A stretch of 64,000 nucleotides of DNA from Tetrahymena elliotti 4EA (lineage: Eukaryota > Ciliophora > Oligohymenophorea > Hymenostomatida > Tetrahymenidae), in contig JH720390.1 in the NCBI GenBank assembly GCA_000231825.2, forward strand, positions 185,081 to 249,080. The letters run 5' to 3'. The notes beneath the pieces are model-generated. The model was given only the letters and a program-made list of their open reading frames with translations. It was not told where the DNA came from and ran no database searches. This document shows positions 49,276 to 60,679 of the stretch, in pieces; position 1 is the stretch's first letter; each line of letters begins with the position of its first letter. The translations under genes were made by a program, and so were the position numbers.

Positions 49276-49730
49276 AGATATTATAAAGTATTTATTGTTT
49301 ATAGTGAAAAATTTTAATTTTTATTATTTGTTTTAGTTAAAATTTATCAATAAAAAAATTCAGATAAATGCACTCTTCTTACCTTAAAATTTTCTTAGAT
49401 TATATTCATATATTCTAAGGAAAGATTTTCCTTTAAACAAAAAAAAATGTTGATTTTTAAAATTCTTATATGAATGAAAGTCTATTTTCTTCTAAGTCAT
49501 TAAAAATGAATAAAGTTATCATTCAAATTGTTATATTTTAATTTTATAAATTTTATATTAATTCTATGTAAACATTTGCAATCTACTTTTGGCTTTCTCT
49601 AAAAGCAAAAATCTTTTGATCGCTTGCTATTAAATTTTGGTATATCCTCAAAAATCGGATCAATAAAAAAATTGATAATTTTATTTTTCAATTAAAAAGA
49701 TTATTTCAAAATAGCCAAGCAATTAATTAA
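49276..49730. other. Short intergenic region
   Basis: 455 bp between two plus-strand genes, AT-rich, presumably the 3' UTR of the MORN gene and the promoter of the WDR1 homologue. Nothing else was seen. Confidence 0.5.
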
Positions 49731-52080
49731 ATGGATACTAATAATTAAAAACAAGCAGAAAGTAAATTTTTAAGCAACGAAGGAATTTAATGAAGTTAAT
49801 AGCATTTTTATTTTATTAATATAAAATTAGGATATGTTTATCCTCCTGCTCCTTTTACTGAGAGAGGTAAACATACCTGCATAGATATTCATGTTAGCAC
49901 TAACAGAATCTTATATTGTACAGCAAATATTGTAGTCATTAGAGACTTAAATGATTTTTCTAAAGTTCATGCTGTTTTTTCTGAACATAAGAATAATACT
50001 ACTGCTGCTAAATTCTCTCCAAATGGAAATTATGTTTGTTCTGGAGGTAATAAAATAATTTTTTAATTATAATTAACAATTTTTAATTAGATTTTATTTA
50101 TTTAAGATGAAAAGGGTTTCGTTATTGTCTGGAACGCAGCAGGTAATAACTTGATTATCAAGAAGTAATGGGATTTCCCTTAACTAACTGGCCCAATTAG
50201 AGATATTGCTTGGACATTTGATAATGAAAGAATAGCAATAGCTGGTGAAGGATAAAAAATTATGGCTAAAGTATTTGCATATGATACTGGTTCTCAATTA
50301 GGTGAAATCAGTGGTTAATCTAAGAGTTTATTAACTTGTTCTTTTAAACCTTCTCGTCCCTTCCGTTTGGCTACAGCAGGAGAAGAGTTTGCTGTTTAAT
50401 TTTATGAAGGACCACCTTTCAAATTCAAAAGAGCTCACAAAGTATTTTTATTTATATTATTAATAATATTAGAAATATCTCAAGCTTATAGTTTAATACT
50501 TTTCTGACTTTATTAATAATAATTAGCCTCATACATCATTTATCAACTGTTTGAGATTTTGCCCTAAATCTGAAAAATTCATTACAGTATCTTCAGATAA
50601 AAAGGTATTTTTATATGATGCTGTAAGCGGTGATTTGATTAAAGAAGTATTTGCTAATGGACACACAGGAGGTGTAATCTATTGTGACTGGTTTGAAGAT
50701 GGTAATACTTTAGTAACTGCATCTTCTGATAAGCTTATAAGAATTTGGAGTTTACAAGATGAAACACTTTTAAAGACATTTAAAGTCTCTGAAAATCCAT
50801 AAGTTGAACACCAACAAGTAAACAAATTTAAAATAAAAAAATAAATTCAATTATTATTTATAAAAATAGGTCTCTGTTAAAGTTAACAAATAAGATGTTT
50901 ACTCTATAACATTAAATGGACACATTAATATTTGGAAAAATGCTCATGAATTAGAAGATAATTCTCTACCAACAACAGTCTTGTTTGGCCATTAAAATTC
51001 AGTCAATTAAATTTATTAGTTATCAACTGGATAACTCATCTCTTCAGATATTAATGGAAGAATAAGTAATTTTATTTATTTAGTTATTAGCAAAAATCAT
51101 AATCTTTAAATATATTTATAAATTAGTTATCTGGGATTCTAACAAAACTCCAAGATTACCTGATGGTAAATAGCATGAAGCAGGAATCATTAAATTTAAA
51201 ATTAGTAAAGATTCTACAAAGATATTTTCTTTTTGCAATTCTCAAAAGCTTAACACTCTTGATTTGGCAACTTTTTCTTTTGGGTAAGGATTATTTTTAA
51301 TTATTTGAAAAGAGTTTTTACTAAATTTTATAAATAGAGAACAAGTAGCTGTTTAGGGAAAGACTATTGATATAGCATCAAGTAAAGCAGATGATAACAC
51401 AGTCTACCTTTTATAAGAAAATTTGATTAAAATTTACAAAAACAGAGTATTAGCTGGTGAAATCAAATTCTAACACTCAAGCACAGTCTTTGATGTTTCA
51501 TCTAACGATTCTGTGTTTGCCATAGGAAATGATGTAATTTAAACAACAAAAATATATTAAGCTATAAACTCAATATTTCTTTATTATAAATAGAAAGGTT
51601 AAGTATTATTGATAAATCTTTAAGGTGAGAAAATTGGATTGCTTGAAAACTATCCTTAAAAAATCACTGCTATCTCTTTTTCAAATGATGGCAAATAACT
51701 TTTGTGTGGTGATTCAGGATTTAGAGTAAATGTTTGGGATATTGAAAAGAAAGAAGTAAATTTTAAATAATAAATTTTCAATTAAAAATATTTTTTAATC
51801 TAATAATGAATAGTCATTAACTTAAAAACTTGTTCACAGCTCTTAAATGATCACAAGTGTTAAATTCAGTTAAAATGGAAAATATATTTTAACTAGCTCT
51901 CTTGATGGCAAAGCTATTATTTATGATGCAGTTTCATTTAACAAAGAAGAATCTTTTGATTTTGTTCATAAAAGAGGAATGAATTAAGCCATTTTTGGTT
52001 AAGATGGTAATAGCATAATCACTTGTGGTTCTGATAATTTAATTAAAGTATTTAATACTAAAAGCTAATTTAATCTTTGA
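49731..52080 (+). CDS. Actin-interacting protein 1 / WDR1 homologue
   Basis: AIP1/WDR1 is a double seven-bladed WD40 propeller that works with cofilin to disassemble actin filaments. The first coding exon is only 31 nt (49731-49761, MDTNNQKQAE). It splices in phase 1 to 49831 (..RYVYPPAPFTERGKHTCIDI); without the splice the frame hits TGA. Family hallmarks follow in order: NTTAAKFSPNGNYVCSGDEK, GFVIVWNAAG, GPIRDIAWTFDNERIAIAGE, FKPSRPFRLATAGEEFAVQF, EGPPFKFKRAHKPHTSFINC, LRFCPKSEKFITVSSDKK, GGVIYCDWFEDGNTLVTASS, TVLFGHQNSVNQI, KITAISFSNDGKQLL and SSQMITSVKFSQNGKYILTS. TGA is at 52078-52080. About nine introns are present. One acceptor is AATGAATAG before SLTQKLVHSSQ, chosen because it keeps the phase. 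The EGPPFKFK block is diagnostic. Confidence 0.93.
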
Positions 52081-52428
52081 AAATATCTTTTTATTTTTTT
52101 GTAAAAGACTAAATAAAATAAATATTTGTTTACTTTTTTATTACATTTTGTTTGATTGGCTGAAACATAATGACTTAAATGATGTAAAAAATATACAAGT
52201 GTTGGAAAAATTAATTTTTACATGACTTTTTGTTTATATTGTTAGCCAAATGTTTTTATTGTGTAAAAACAATTTTTTCGAAGTTAGGTGTTGTGAGACA
52301 ATTTTTGATAGATTTTTTGATTGATCAATAGATAGATAGATAGATTGAATTAATTCTTTTTAGATTTAGAAATTCTACATAATTTCCTTTTTACTTTTTA
52401 GTTAGATAAATAGCTTGTTATAAAAAAT
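52081..52428. other. Short intergenic region with period-4 tract
   Basis: 348 bp of AT-rich spacer with GATCAATAGATAGATAGATAGATTG at 52323-52347. No gene was seen. Confidence 0.5.
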
Positions 52429-52774
52429 ATGGATTCTTAATAATCTATTAGTTGTTAGCAGATGCCTTTTTAAGATAAGTTAAAATATTTAAAATAATTG
52501 ACTGACAATCAACTCTACGATTTAGTAATTTCTTCATTAAATTAGACATTAGTCAAATGAAAACTAACTTGTTTTATTGAATAAAATGAATAGTCTTATG
52601 AATACCTAAATTAGTTCATTAAGGAAGAATAAGAGTATACCATTTAAATTGCTATTGATTCTATCATATTTAAATCATTTTTCTGTTTAATATTTACTTT
52701 ATTTAACAAAAATAAAACATATTCTAAAATAAATTTATTTGATGTATCTTAGAAATATATAAACTATGAATCAA
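52429..52774 (+). CDS. Short uncertain ORF or upstream exon with internal TGA
   Basis: ATG 52429 opens MDSQQSISCQQMPFQDKLKY then LKQLTDNQLYDLV and meets TGA 52558-52560. Beyond the TGA the same frame continues in coding-like sequence (CFIEQNEQSYEYLNQFIKEE, YTIQIAIDSIIF). Skipping a 45-nt piece from GTCAAATG to GAATAG would remove the TGA in phase 0, but the GTCAAA donor is unlike the GTAA donors elsewhere. It may be an upstream exon of the START-like gene, a separate broken gene, or a TGA-recoded frame. No family was recognised. Confidence 0.35.
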
Positions 52775-54246
52775 AATGACAGAAAATAATTTGAAGATTT
52801 AAAGAAAGATATAGAAGAAACAATAAGAGATATAAACTTTTAGCTAGACGAAATGAAGAATGCAGAACATTCAGATTCACATCGCATCAACAAAAATTTA
52901 GTTATAAGCTATAAAATATTTGAAAAGACAAATACAGTTTCAATAAGAGCTGAAGCTGAGCTTGATATTCCTTGGTTTAATCTAGTTGCTCTTGTTTATG
53001 AAATAGATTTATTCAAAAATTGGTTTCCTTTCTGTAAACATGCATACACAGTAACACCAACAAAAATATAAAAAATTGAGAATTTAATTTAAAATTTATG
53101 AAAGCATAAAATATTATTATTTTGTAATACTATAATTTATTAACCATTTCTAGATCAAAAAACCAAAGAAAGGTGAAAAAATTGGATATTTTGAAATGAA
53201 CCTTCCATTCATTTCTAACAGAGAAGGCTATATATAAGGAATGGGAATTGATAGATTAGAAGTTAATGGAACTATCTTAATAAAATGCAAGACAATTCAC
53301 AATGATTAATAACTGCTTAAAGATCTTAATATAAACCTGAGTGAGTCTAAAAACGTATAAGTAGAGCTTAACTTTTTCGCATGCGAAATTTATCCTGTCC
53401 CAGGTTTCAAGTATAATATTATCTAAATAAAATTTACCGTTTGTTTAAAAGATGAACTTTTTTTTACCTTTATTTAGTTAACTTAAATTTTTGGCTATTT
53501 TTGAATTATTAAAGATTAATTATTTATGCATTAGTTAATTTAAAAAACACAATTAATACATCACCAAAAATCGCGTATGTAAAGAATGTATGTAATTCTG
53601 CCTGCCATATGATGATTTTTGGTTTAATATCAAAATAGTAGTTGTAAAATATATGATATCATTATTTTCATACAAAATACGGTGTCACTTTTTGCAATAA
53701 ATTATACAATTTTTAGAATTATCAAAAATAAAATATTTGGTATATTTCTAAGCCTATATTAACTCTTTCTCCATATTATTTTTTCAATCACTAAACAAAT
53801 ATTTTCTTCATTTTCCCAAAAATACATCTTTATTTTGAAATTATTTTTCATTTTTAAATTAAAAAGGAACAAAGTCAAAATAACAACAATTTCAAATGTA
53901 GATCCAAAAGTTAGATTCTTGCCTAAATGGATGATCAATTTCTTTGCTAAAAAGGTGAGCAAATTAAAATAATAACCATCAAAAAATCAATTCTAATTAA
54001 TTAATTCATTTTATTTTTTAAAAATAGTTTGGGACTTACTTAATGGAGAAAATATTTAAATTAGCATCTGATATCAGAGTAAGATATTATTAAAAAACAA
54101 ATCATTCAAATTTTTAAACAAAATTGTCAATTTTTGTCTTGAATTGAAGATTTTATTGTTCACCTATTCTTAGATAAATTTTTATTTTTCAATAGATCCC
54201 CAATCTAATTAATAATTTGAATTATGAGTATGGAATTTAAAAATGA
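52766..54246 (+). CDS. START-like domain protein of a ciliate family
   Basis: ATG 52766-52768 gives MNQNDRKQFEDLKKDIEETI, a short coiled coil. A START/Bet v1-like fold, a lipid-binding cavity domain in known relatives, follows: TVSIRAEAELDIPWFNLVAL, YEIDLFKNWFPFCKHAY, then GEKIGYFEMNLPF, SNREGYIQGMGIDRLEVNG, KTIHNDQQ and FFACEIYPVPGFKY. A large intron (about 53430-53865) separates this from the last exons: NVDPKVRFLPKWMINFFAKK (ends 53954), FGTYLMEKIFKLASDIR (54028-54078) and a final exon 54196-54246 (IPNLINNLNYEYGIQK, TGA). If the large intron is not spliced, the frame ends at TGA 53502-53504. The conserved WFPFC and REGYIQGMGIDRL blocks match, from memory, many ciliate proteins of unknown role. 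The 5' boundary may include the uncertain ORF at 52429. Confidence 0.72.
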
Positions 54247-55671
54247 ATAGAGGTTTACAAAAAAAATAATATACATTATCTATTTTTAATCTTATTTTGA
54301 AAATAAGTAAAAGCTCTTTATTAAGTCAAATAAAATTAAAATATCTTATCTCCGTGTCTTTTTTTAATATTAATTTTATTCTATTCTTAGTCAATAATAA
54401 TAATAATAATAATAATTAAAATAAGATTATATTTTCTCTAGTACTTTTTTTTCATAATTTGTACTTCTAGAGATTTCTACAAACCAAAATAAATCAAACT
54501 AAGAACATTTTCCTAAAATATTTTTTTGGAAAAAAGAAAGCAACGATTGTTATATTTAAAAAATTAAAAGCTTTGATGTTTTTAAATAAAAAAATTAAAA
54601 AAAATTAGGGAACTGAGTGGGAAAAAGCTATAAATGCTCCTGAAAATTAAGAATTTTACTAGTGGGTATCCTAAAGAGTGTAACTGCATGAAGAAAAGGT
54701 TCTATAATAGGATTAGAAAAATGAAAAAAAATGAAAAATAATATGTATGTTGTGTATATTTTTAAATGTTTTAAGTTTTGAATATTTCCTTATTATTACA
54801 TCGAATACCATGATTTCAATATAGAATAAAATTAAATTCTAATTTTTATTTAAAAATCTTTACTTTTTATCAAATATATACCTACTCTGAATAGTTTATA
54901 TTTATGATTGATTTAACTAAAAATAATAAATTTCTAAACTAGATTTCGTAAATTAAATGCTTTAGTAACTAAATATTCTTTCATTTGTTTATTACTTTTG
55001 TTAGGAAATTGAACAAATTTAATAAAAAAACAGCACTGAATAGATTCTCTAAGATTCAAAATAGCTTGTAGAAAATATAATTAAGGTAAAAGATGACATT
55101 TATTTACTCTTGTAATATCCAAAACTATAATTAATATCTAAAATTTACACTTGAAATTTTGTAAGTGTTAAAAATAACTGAAATAATTAAAACAAATCTC
55201 AAAGAAGAATGAATTTATAATTCTTAAAATCCTTCATATTCTATTTTAGATTATTTTAGATGAAATTTTAAATTTCTGACCTAATTTTTAAAAATATAAT
55301 ATTACTGATTATAAGGATTGCTGGTTTACTAATATCTTATAAAAAAGAGTGAATTATGTTAAAATAATGACAAAAGCAGATTAAATTATGATGGTGATGT
55401 AGGATTTTTAAAATGCTGTAAACAATAATCTTTCAGAAAAAAGTTAAGATATTTCTATTTTATTAAATATTTTTTGGTTGTAATTTATAATGTTCATTTT
55501 TGTAAATAATATGAATTATTTTGTTGACGTCACAATAAATTTTTATTAATCTAATCTAAATTAAAAACGGAATTTTTAAATGACTTTGCAACTATTTAAA
55601 TATCCAAACCTAAATTAGAAAAAAAATTATAATAAATTAATCAACATTAACTTAAAATAATCTGAAATAAA
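54247..55671. other. AT-rich intergenic region upstream of the first glutamine synthetase
   Basis: About 1.4 kb. It contains (AAT)n at 54397-54416 and, near 55368-55470, a TGA-free frame (MTKADQIMMVMQDF..) that runs into the promoter area and is probably chance or a remnant. No supported gene. Confidence 0.45.
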
Positions 55672-56923
55672 ATGGCTTAATCTTAATTCACTAATTTAAG
55701 AAACTTTAACTATTACGACTTCAAAAGCGAGCTAGATAACCACACCATAGCTGAATATATATGGATTGATGGTACTGGAAAGAATTTACGTTCAAAGACT
55801 AAGGTATATGAGAAAAAACTCACTAAATTAGAAGAATTTGAATGGTGGACTTATGATGGCTCATCCTGTAACTAAGCTAGTACTGGAGATTCAGAAATCT
55901 GGTTGAAGCCTGTCTTTTTCTGCCTTGACCCTTTCAGAAAAGGTGTTACTGCTTACCTTGTTCTTTGTGAAACTTACCTTCCTGACAAAACTACCCCTGC
56001 TAAAGGTAACTTTAGATACATAGCTGATAAGGTCATGACTGAGGCTAAGCACGAAGAACCTTGGTTTGGTATTGAATAGGAATATTTCTTATTCTCAAGA
56101 ACTGGTACAACTCATGCTTGGCCTTTGGGTTGGCCTGATGGTGGTTATCCTTTCCCTTAAGGAAGATATTACTGCTCTGTTGGAGACTTCAACTGTTTTG
56201 GCCGTGCCATCACTGAAGCTCATATCAGATGCTGTCTTGCTGCTGGTATTAAGATAGCTGGCATCAATGCTGAAGTCGCTCCAAGCTAATGGGAGTACTA
56301 AATTGGTATTACTAAAGGTATTCAATGTGGTGACCACATGTGGATGTCTAGATACATATTACTTAGACTTGGTGAAGAAATGGGTGCTCACGTCGTTTTC
56401 GAGCCTAAACCTATCAAGGGAGACTGGGTAAATAAACATATTTATTATTTTCTTCTTTAATTTTTCAATTATTCTTTGATTTTCTAATCCTTTTTTAATA
56501 TTTTAGAACGGTTCTGGAGCCCACACAAATTATTCTACTAATTCTACTAGAGCTGATGGTGGTCTTGAATTTATTTTAAAAAATCACTTACCAAAGCTCA
56601 GAGAAAAGCATCTTGAACACATCTTAGTTTATGGTGAAGGTAATAAGGCTCGTTTGACTGGCTCCTATGAAACAAGCTCTATCCATACCTTTAGTTATGG
56701 AGAAGGAAATAGAGGTTGCTCAGTTAGAATCCCTGTTTATACCGCAGATCTTAAGAAAGGTTACTATGAAGATAGAAGACCTGCTTCAAATATAGATCCT
56801 TATTTAGTTAGTGCTATTTTAGTTGATACCACTGTATTAGATTCAAAGTATTGTGATGACATAGTAGCAGCATACAAAAAGTTTAGAAAAGCATAAGGTG
56901 TTGAAGAAGAACCTACCCATTGA
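55672..56923 (+). CDS. Glutamine synthetase, eukaryotic GSII type, copy 1
   Basis: Makes glutamine from glutamate, ammonia and ATP as a cytosolic decamer of about 40-kDa chains. Two exons, 55672-56427 and 56507-56923, give 390 residues; the 79-nt intron is phase 0 after KPIKGDW. Active-site motifs are complete: [101 protein letters not shown] and [13 protein letters not shown]. The N-terminus reads MAQSQFTNLRNF, in which Gln is TAA, one of the clearest proofs of the code here. A second copy lies 2.2 kb downstream in the same orientation. It differs from that copy in the last residues (QGVEEEPTH) and at scattered positions. Confidence 0.98.
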
Positions 56924-57239
56924 TTAAATGGTGAACTGGTTTGGTTTAATTTGGCAGGCAGGCTTGCAAAATTTCAAAAAATAAAATTAAGTATAAAAAA
57001 AGATTTTTAAAAAATAATAATAAATTCATCGTATCTTTTTAATATAAAACAAGCAGCTGTATTTCTTATATTTTTTAATCTTCATCTCCTCATTCAAATT
57101 TTTATTACTTTAATTTCTTTTTCTCAAAAATTGTTTAATAATCAAAAACCCCCAACACCAATAAAAAAAATAAATTATTAATTTTATTCCTACTTTCTCT
57201 TCTAATCATTTAGAAATGTTGAAAATAATCAATGAATTC

Positions 57240-57900
57240 TTTTTCTTAAATTTTTAAACAAAAAAGCTTTAGCAAGCAAAAGGAGGAGGCCCATATTGGA
57301 TGAGTAATTATTGACTTTAATTATTTTAGTAATATATTTTTAATATTTTAATAGTTCAAATTCTTTGAAACCCATTCATTGTATTCAGTAGAACCAGCCA
57401 GAAGATAAGTAGGGTTAGTCTTTAATTTTGATCAAGTAAAAAAAGATAATAGGTATTTATCACTGAACCAATAAATTGAGATTAAAAGCTATTAAAAATA
57501 TGTCCATTTATCTTAAAAAACTCAATAAATGCTAAAAAAGAGCAATGCAGACAGACCTTTTATCTTGGATTTGAAAATTACAACCATGAATGATCTCTTC
57601 AATTAATAAAGGAATTTTGTTCTATTCAGAATAGTTGCGTCACACATTTATTTTATTGAATGTGAAAAAAATGATGCATTTAAAATTATAAAAATAGATA
57701 CGCCAAATTATTGATCAGATATTAACAGAAATAATTTCAAGTTTATTTCTTAAGACAAATGACTATTTTCTTCTTCTTAAAGTGCCCTAATGTATGATTG
57801 AAGCTATCCACAGAAGAAATGTTTACTCAATATAATTACAAGGTAAAATATTTTACACCTACGTCTTGATTTGCTAAATCCTTTCTTCATTTTTGTTCGA
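57240..57900 (-). pseudogene. Coding-like minus-strand patches between the two glutamine synthetases
   Basis: Minus-strand frames here look coding in pieces. One is LQSYIRALQEEENSHLSQEI (about 57740-57800), another NKIPLLIEEIIHGCNFQIQD (about 57585-57645), and another NPTYLLAGSTEYNEW (about 57365-57420), followed by SNMGPPPFACQSFF. They lie in different frames. I could not build one consistent spliced gene, and no family was recognised. This may be a decayed gene, or a live multi-exon gene that I failed to join. Confidence 0.3.
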
Positions 57901-59091
57901 GAAAAGTCTGAAGTAAATTTAGATCTATTTTTCTTCTTCTTTTTGAATTTTTGATTGATAGACTAAAGAAAAAAGTGTTTATTATCTATCACTGTCTAAT
58001 TAGACTAAAAATATAGGAGTTTTATGATATTCTCAATTTAAGTTAAGTAGGCATTAGAAAAAAATAGATTAAGCTAAAAAATATGAAAATGTTAAGACTA
58101 ATAGTTAACCATTTCTTTAGGAAAACATTGAAGTTTTATTAAGGAAAAGCAATACAATCATTATTGGAATAAAAGCATTGGATTTTAATGAATTAAAATT
58201 TAGTAGAGTGTTTTTATTAATACGATAGCACAACTTTAAATTTTGATAGCTAAAACTTTATAATTGAAGGACACTTTAAAATTAGATCATTAATCTGTAA
58301 ATATTAAAGAAATTTGTGTATAATGATCTAATAATCTTGCATATTATCTAAATTAATTTTGAGAAAGCTAAACTAGACAAGGTTTTATCTATTAATAGAA
58401 ATGCATCTATATTTATCCTAATATATATAAAATGTAGTAATAATGTTTAAACAAAACTGAAGTGGTACCCAATTTAGTCATAGGTAGTTCAAGTATTAAA
58501 ATTAGTATAGAATATTATAGATTTAGTCATATATAATAGCAATATACTCATTTATTTAATTTAGAAGTTAAAAAAATTTTGAATAAATTAAGTAAGCAAA
58601 ATAAATCAAAGGGTATTTAGTTATTAATTTAGGACAATTGGATGAGTAGGACTTTGAAAAAAAATAGGAAATGAAAGAAAGGATTTTAAAATTGGAATAA
58701 GCATGCATCTCTAAAAAGGATATAGGAGAGAGTAATAGGAATTAAATTTGAATGAAGATTAGATAGAAAAAAGTTAGTTGTTTAGTTACGTATTTATTTG
58801 ATGAATTTAAAAATGGTAGTATTTGATTCGCAATTATTCGTAATCATAAAAATAATTTGACGATATAATAACGGTATAGATAAAGTCTGATTTTGATTGC
58901 CTTTTTTTGATGAAGCAAAATGATTTGTTTGCTCTTTCTTTTATTTGAACTATTTAAATATTTCATAAGAAATATCTAAATAATTAAGTAATTAATATTT
59001 ATTAAAGACAAATAAATAAATTAAAAAACTAAATAGCACACACATTTCAAGTAAATCAATTAATAACATAGTTAAATAAATAGATATCAAA
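57901..59091. other. AT-rich region upstream of the second glutamine synthetase
   Basis: About 1.2 kb with no sustained frame. The last hundred bases before ATG 59092 probably hold the promoter and leader. No resemblance to the region just upstream of copy 1 was evident by eye beyond the short AAATAATC/TTAATAAC-type leader. Confidence 0.5.
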
Positions 59092-60428
59092 ATGTCTCAC
59101 AACGCCTAATTCACTAATTTGAGAAATTTCAACTATTATGACTTCTAAACTGACATGAGCAATCACACATTGGCTGAATACATTTGGATCGATGGTACTG
59201 GTAAGAATCTTCGTTCTAAAACTAGAGTTTATGAAAAGAAGATTGAAAAACTTGAAGACCTTGACTGGTGGACTTATGATGGTTCTTCTTGCAGCTAAGC
59301 TGTAACTGGTGATTCTGAAATCTGGATAAAGCCTGTCTACATGTGCAAAGATCCCTTCAGAAAGAACATTCATGGCTTACTTGTTCTCTGTGAAACCTAC
59401 TAAGGAGATAGAACTACTCCTGCTAGAGGTAACTTTAGATACCTTACTAAGAAAATTATGGATGAAGCTTAACACGAAGAGCCCTGGTTCGGTATTGAAT
59501 AAGAATATTTCTTATTCTCTAGAACTGGTACTACTCATGCCTGGCCTTTGGGATGGCCTGAAGGTGGTTTCCCTAATCCCCAAGGCAGATATTACTGTTC
59601 TGTTGGTGATTTCAACTGCTTCGGTCGTGCTATTACTGAAGCTCACATCAGATGTTGCCTTGCTGCTGGAATCAAGATTGCTGGTATTAATGCTGAAGTT
59701 GCACCTGGTCAATGGGAATACTAAATTGGTATTACTAAAGGTATTGAGTGTGGTGATTAAATGTGGATGTCTAGATACATATTACTCAGACTTGGTGAAG
59801 AAATGGGTGCTCACGTTGTATTCGATCCTAAGCCTATCAAGGGAGATTGGGTAAATATTTAAATTTTTTAAAATAAGCCAAAAGCATTTATGGAGTTGAC
59901 AAAGTAAAATCAAAAGCATAAAATTTGATAAGCCAAGTGAATCCATTTATAAGCTTTAAAGAAAGTAGTTTTTCATTAATCTAATATTTTTTTATCAATA
60001 ATAAAAAGAATGGTTCTGGAGCTCACACCAATTACTCCACTAAAAAGACAAGAGAAGATGGTGGTCTTGAATTTATCTTGAACAATCATATTCCTAAGCT
60101 TAGAGAAAAGCACTTAGAGCACATTTTAGTTTATGGCGAAGGAAATAAAGCTCGTTTAACTGGTTCTTACGAAACTAGCTCTATCCATACTTTCAGTTAT
60201 GGTGAAGGCAGCAGAGCCTCCTCTGTTAGAATTCCTGTTTACACAACTGGTCTTAAGAAAGGTTATTATGAAGATAGAAGACCTGCTTCCAATATTGACC
60301 CTTACTTAGTTAGTGCTATTTTGGTCGATACTACTGTCCTTGACTCAAAATATTGTGATGATATTGTTGCTGCATATAAAAAATTCAGAAGATCTTTAGT
60401 TGATGTTACTGAATAAGACTAAGAATGA
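59092..60428 (+). CDS. Glutamine synthetase, eukaryotic GSII type, copy 2
   Basis: A second intact enzyme of the same type. Exons 59092-59850 and 60009-60428 give 392 residues; the 158-nt intron sits at exactly the same place and phase as in copy 1 (after KPIKGDW), showing origin by tandem duplication. All catalytic motifs are present: [75 protein letters not shown] and [12 protein letters not shown]- and C-terminal ends (MSHNAQFTN, SLVDVTEQDQE) differ from copy 1, while much of the C-terminal half is nearly identical. Codons are somewhat richer in C at third positions than in copy 1, suggesting higher expression of this copy (inference). Confidence 0.98.
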
Positions 60429-60679
60429 TTTAATAAAATAAGCTATAAATTAGACACACACCCAAATACATAAAAAATATACAATATATATAATTAATTT
60501 AAGTTAATATTCACTCTAAATTATTAATAATTTTTGATGTACTTTATTTTCTCAATATTTTGCATGATAAATCAAAAAGCAATTCATTCATTCCAAAAAT
60601 CATCTCTTTGTTAAAATTAATAGAAATTAACTTTCTTTCAACAATAAGCCACTTTTTATTTAGATTAAGATGCAAGGAA

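Noticed and set aside
56095..56337. Minus-strand ORFs opposite both glutamine synthetases (also 59056-59373 and 59512-59712)
   Set aside because: They mirror highly conserved enzyme exons and appear in both copies for that reason.
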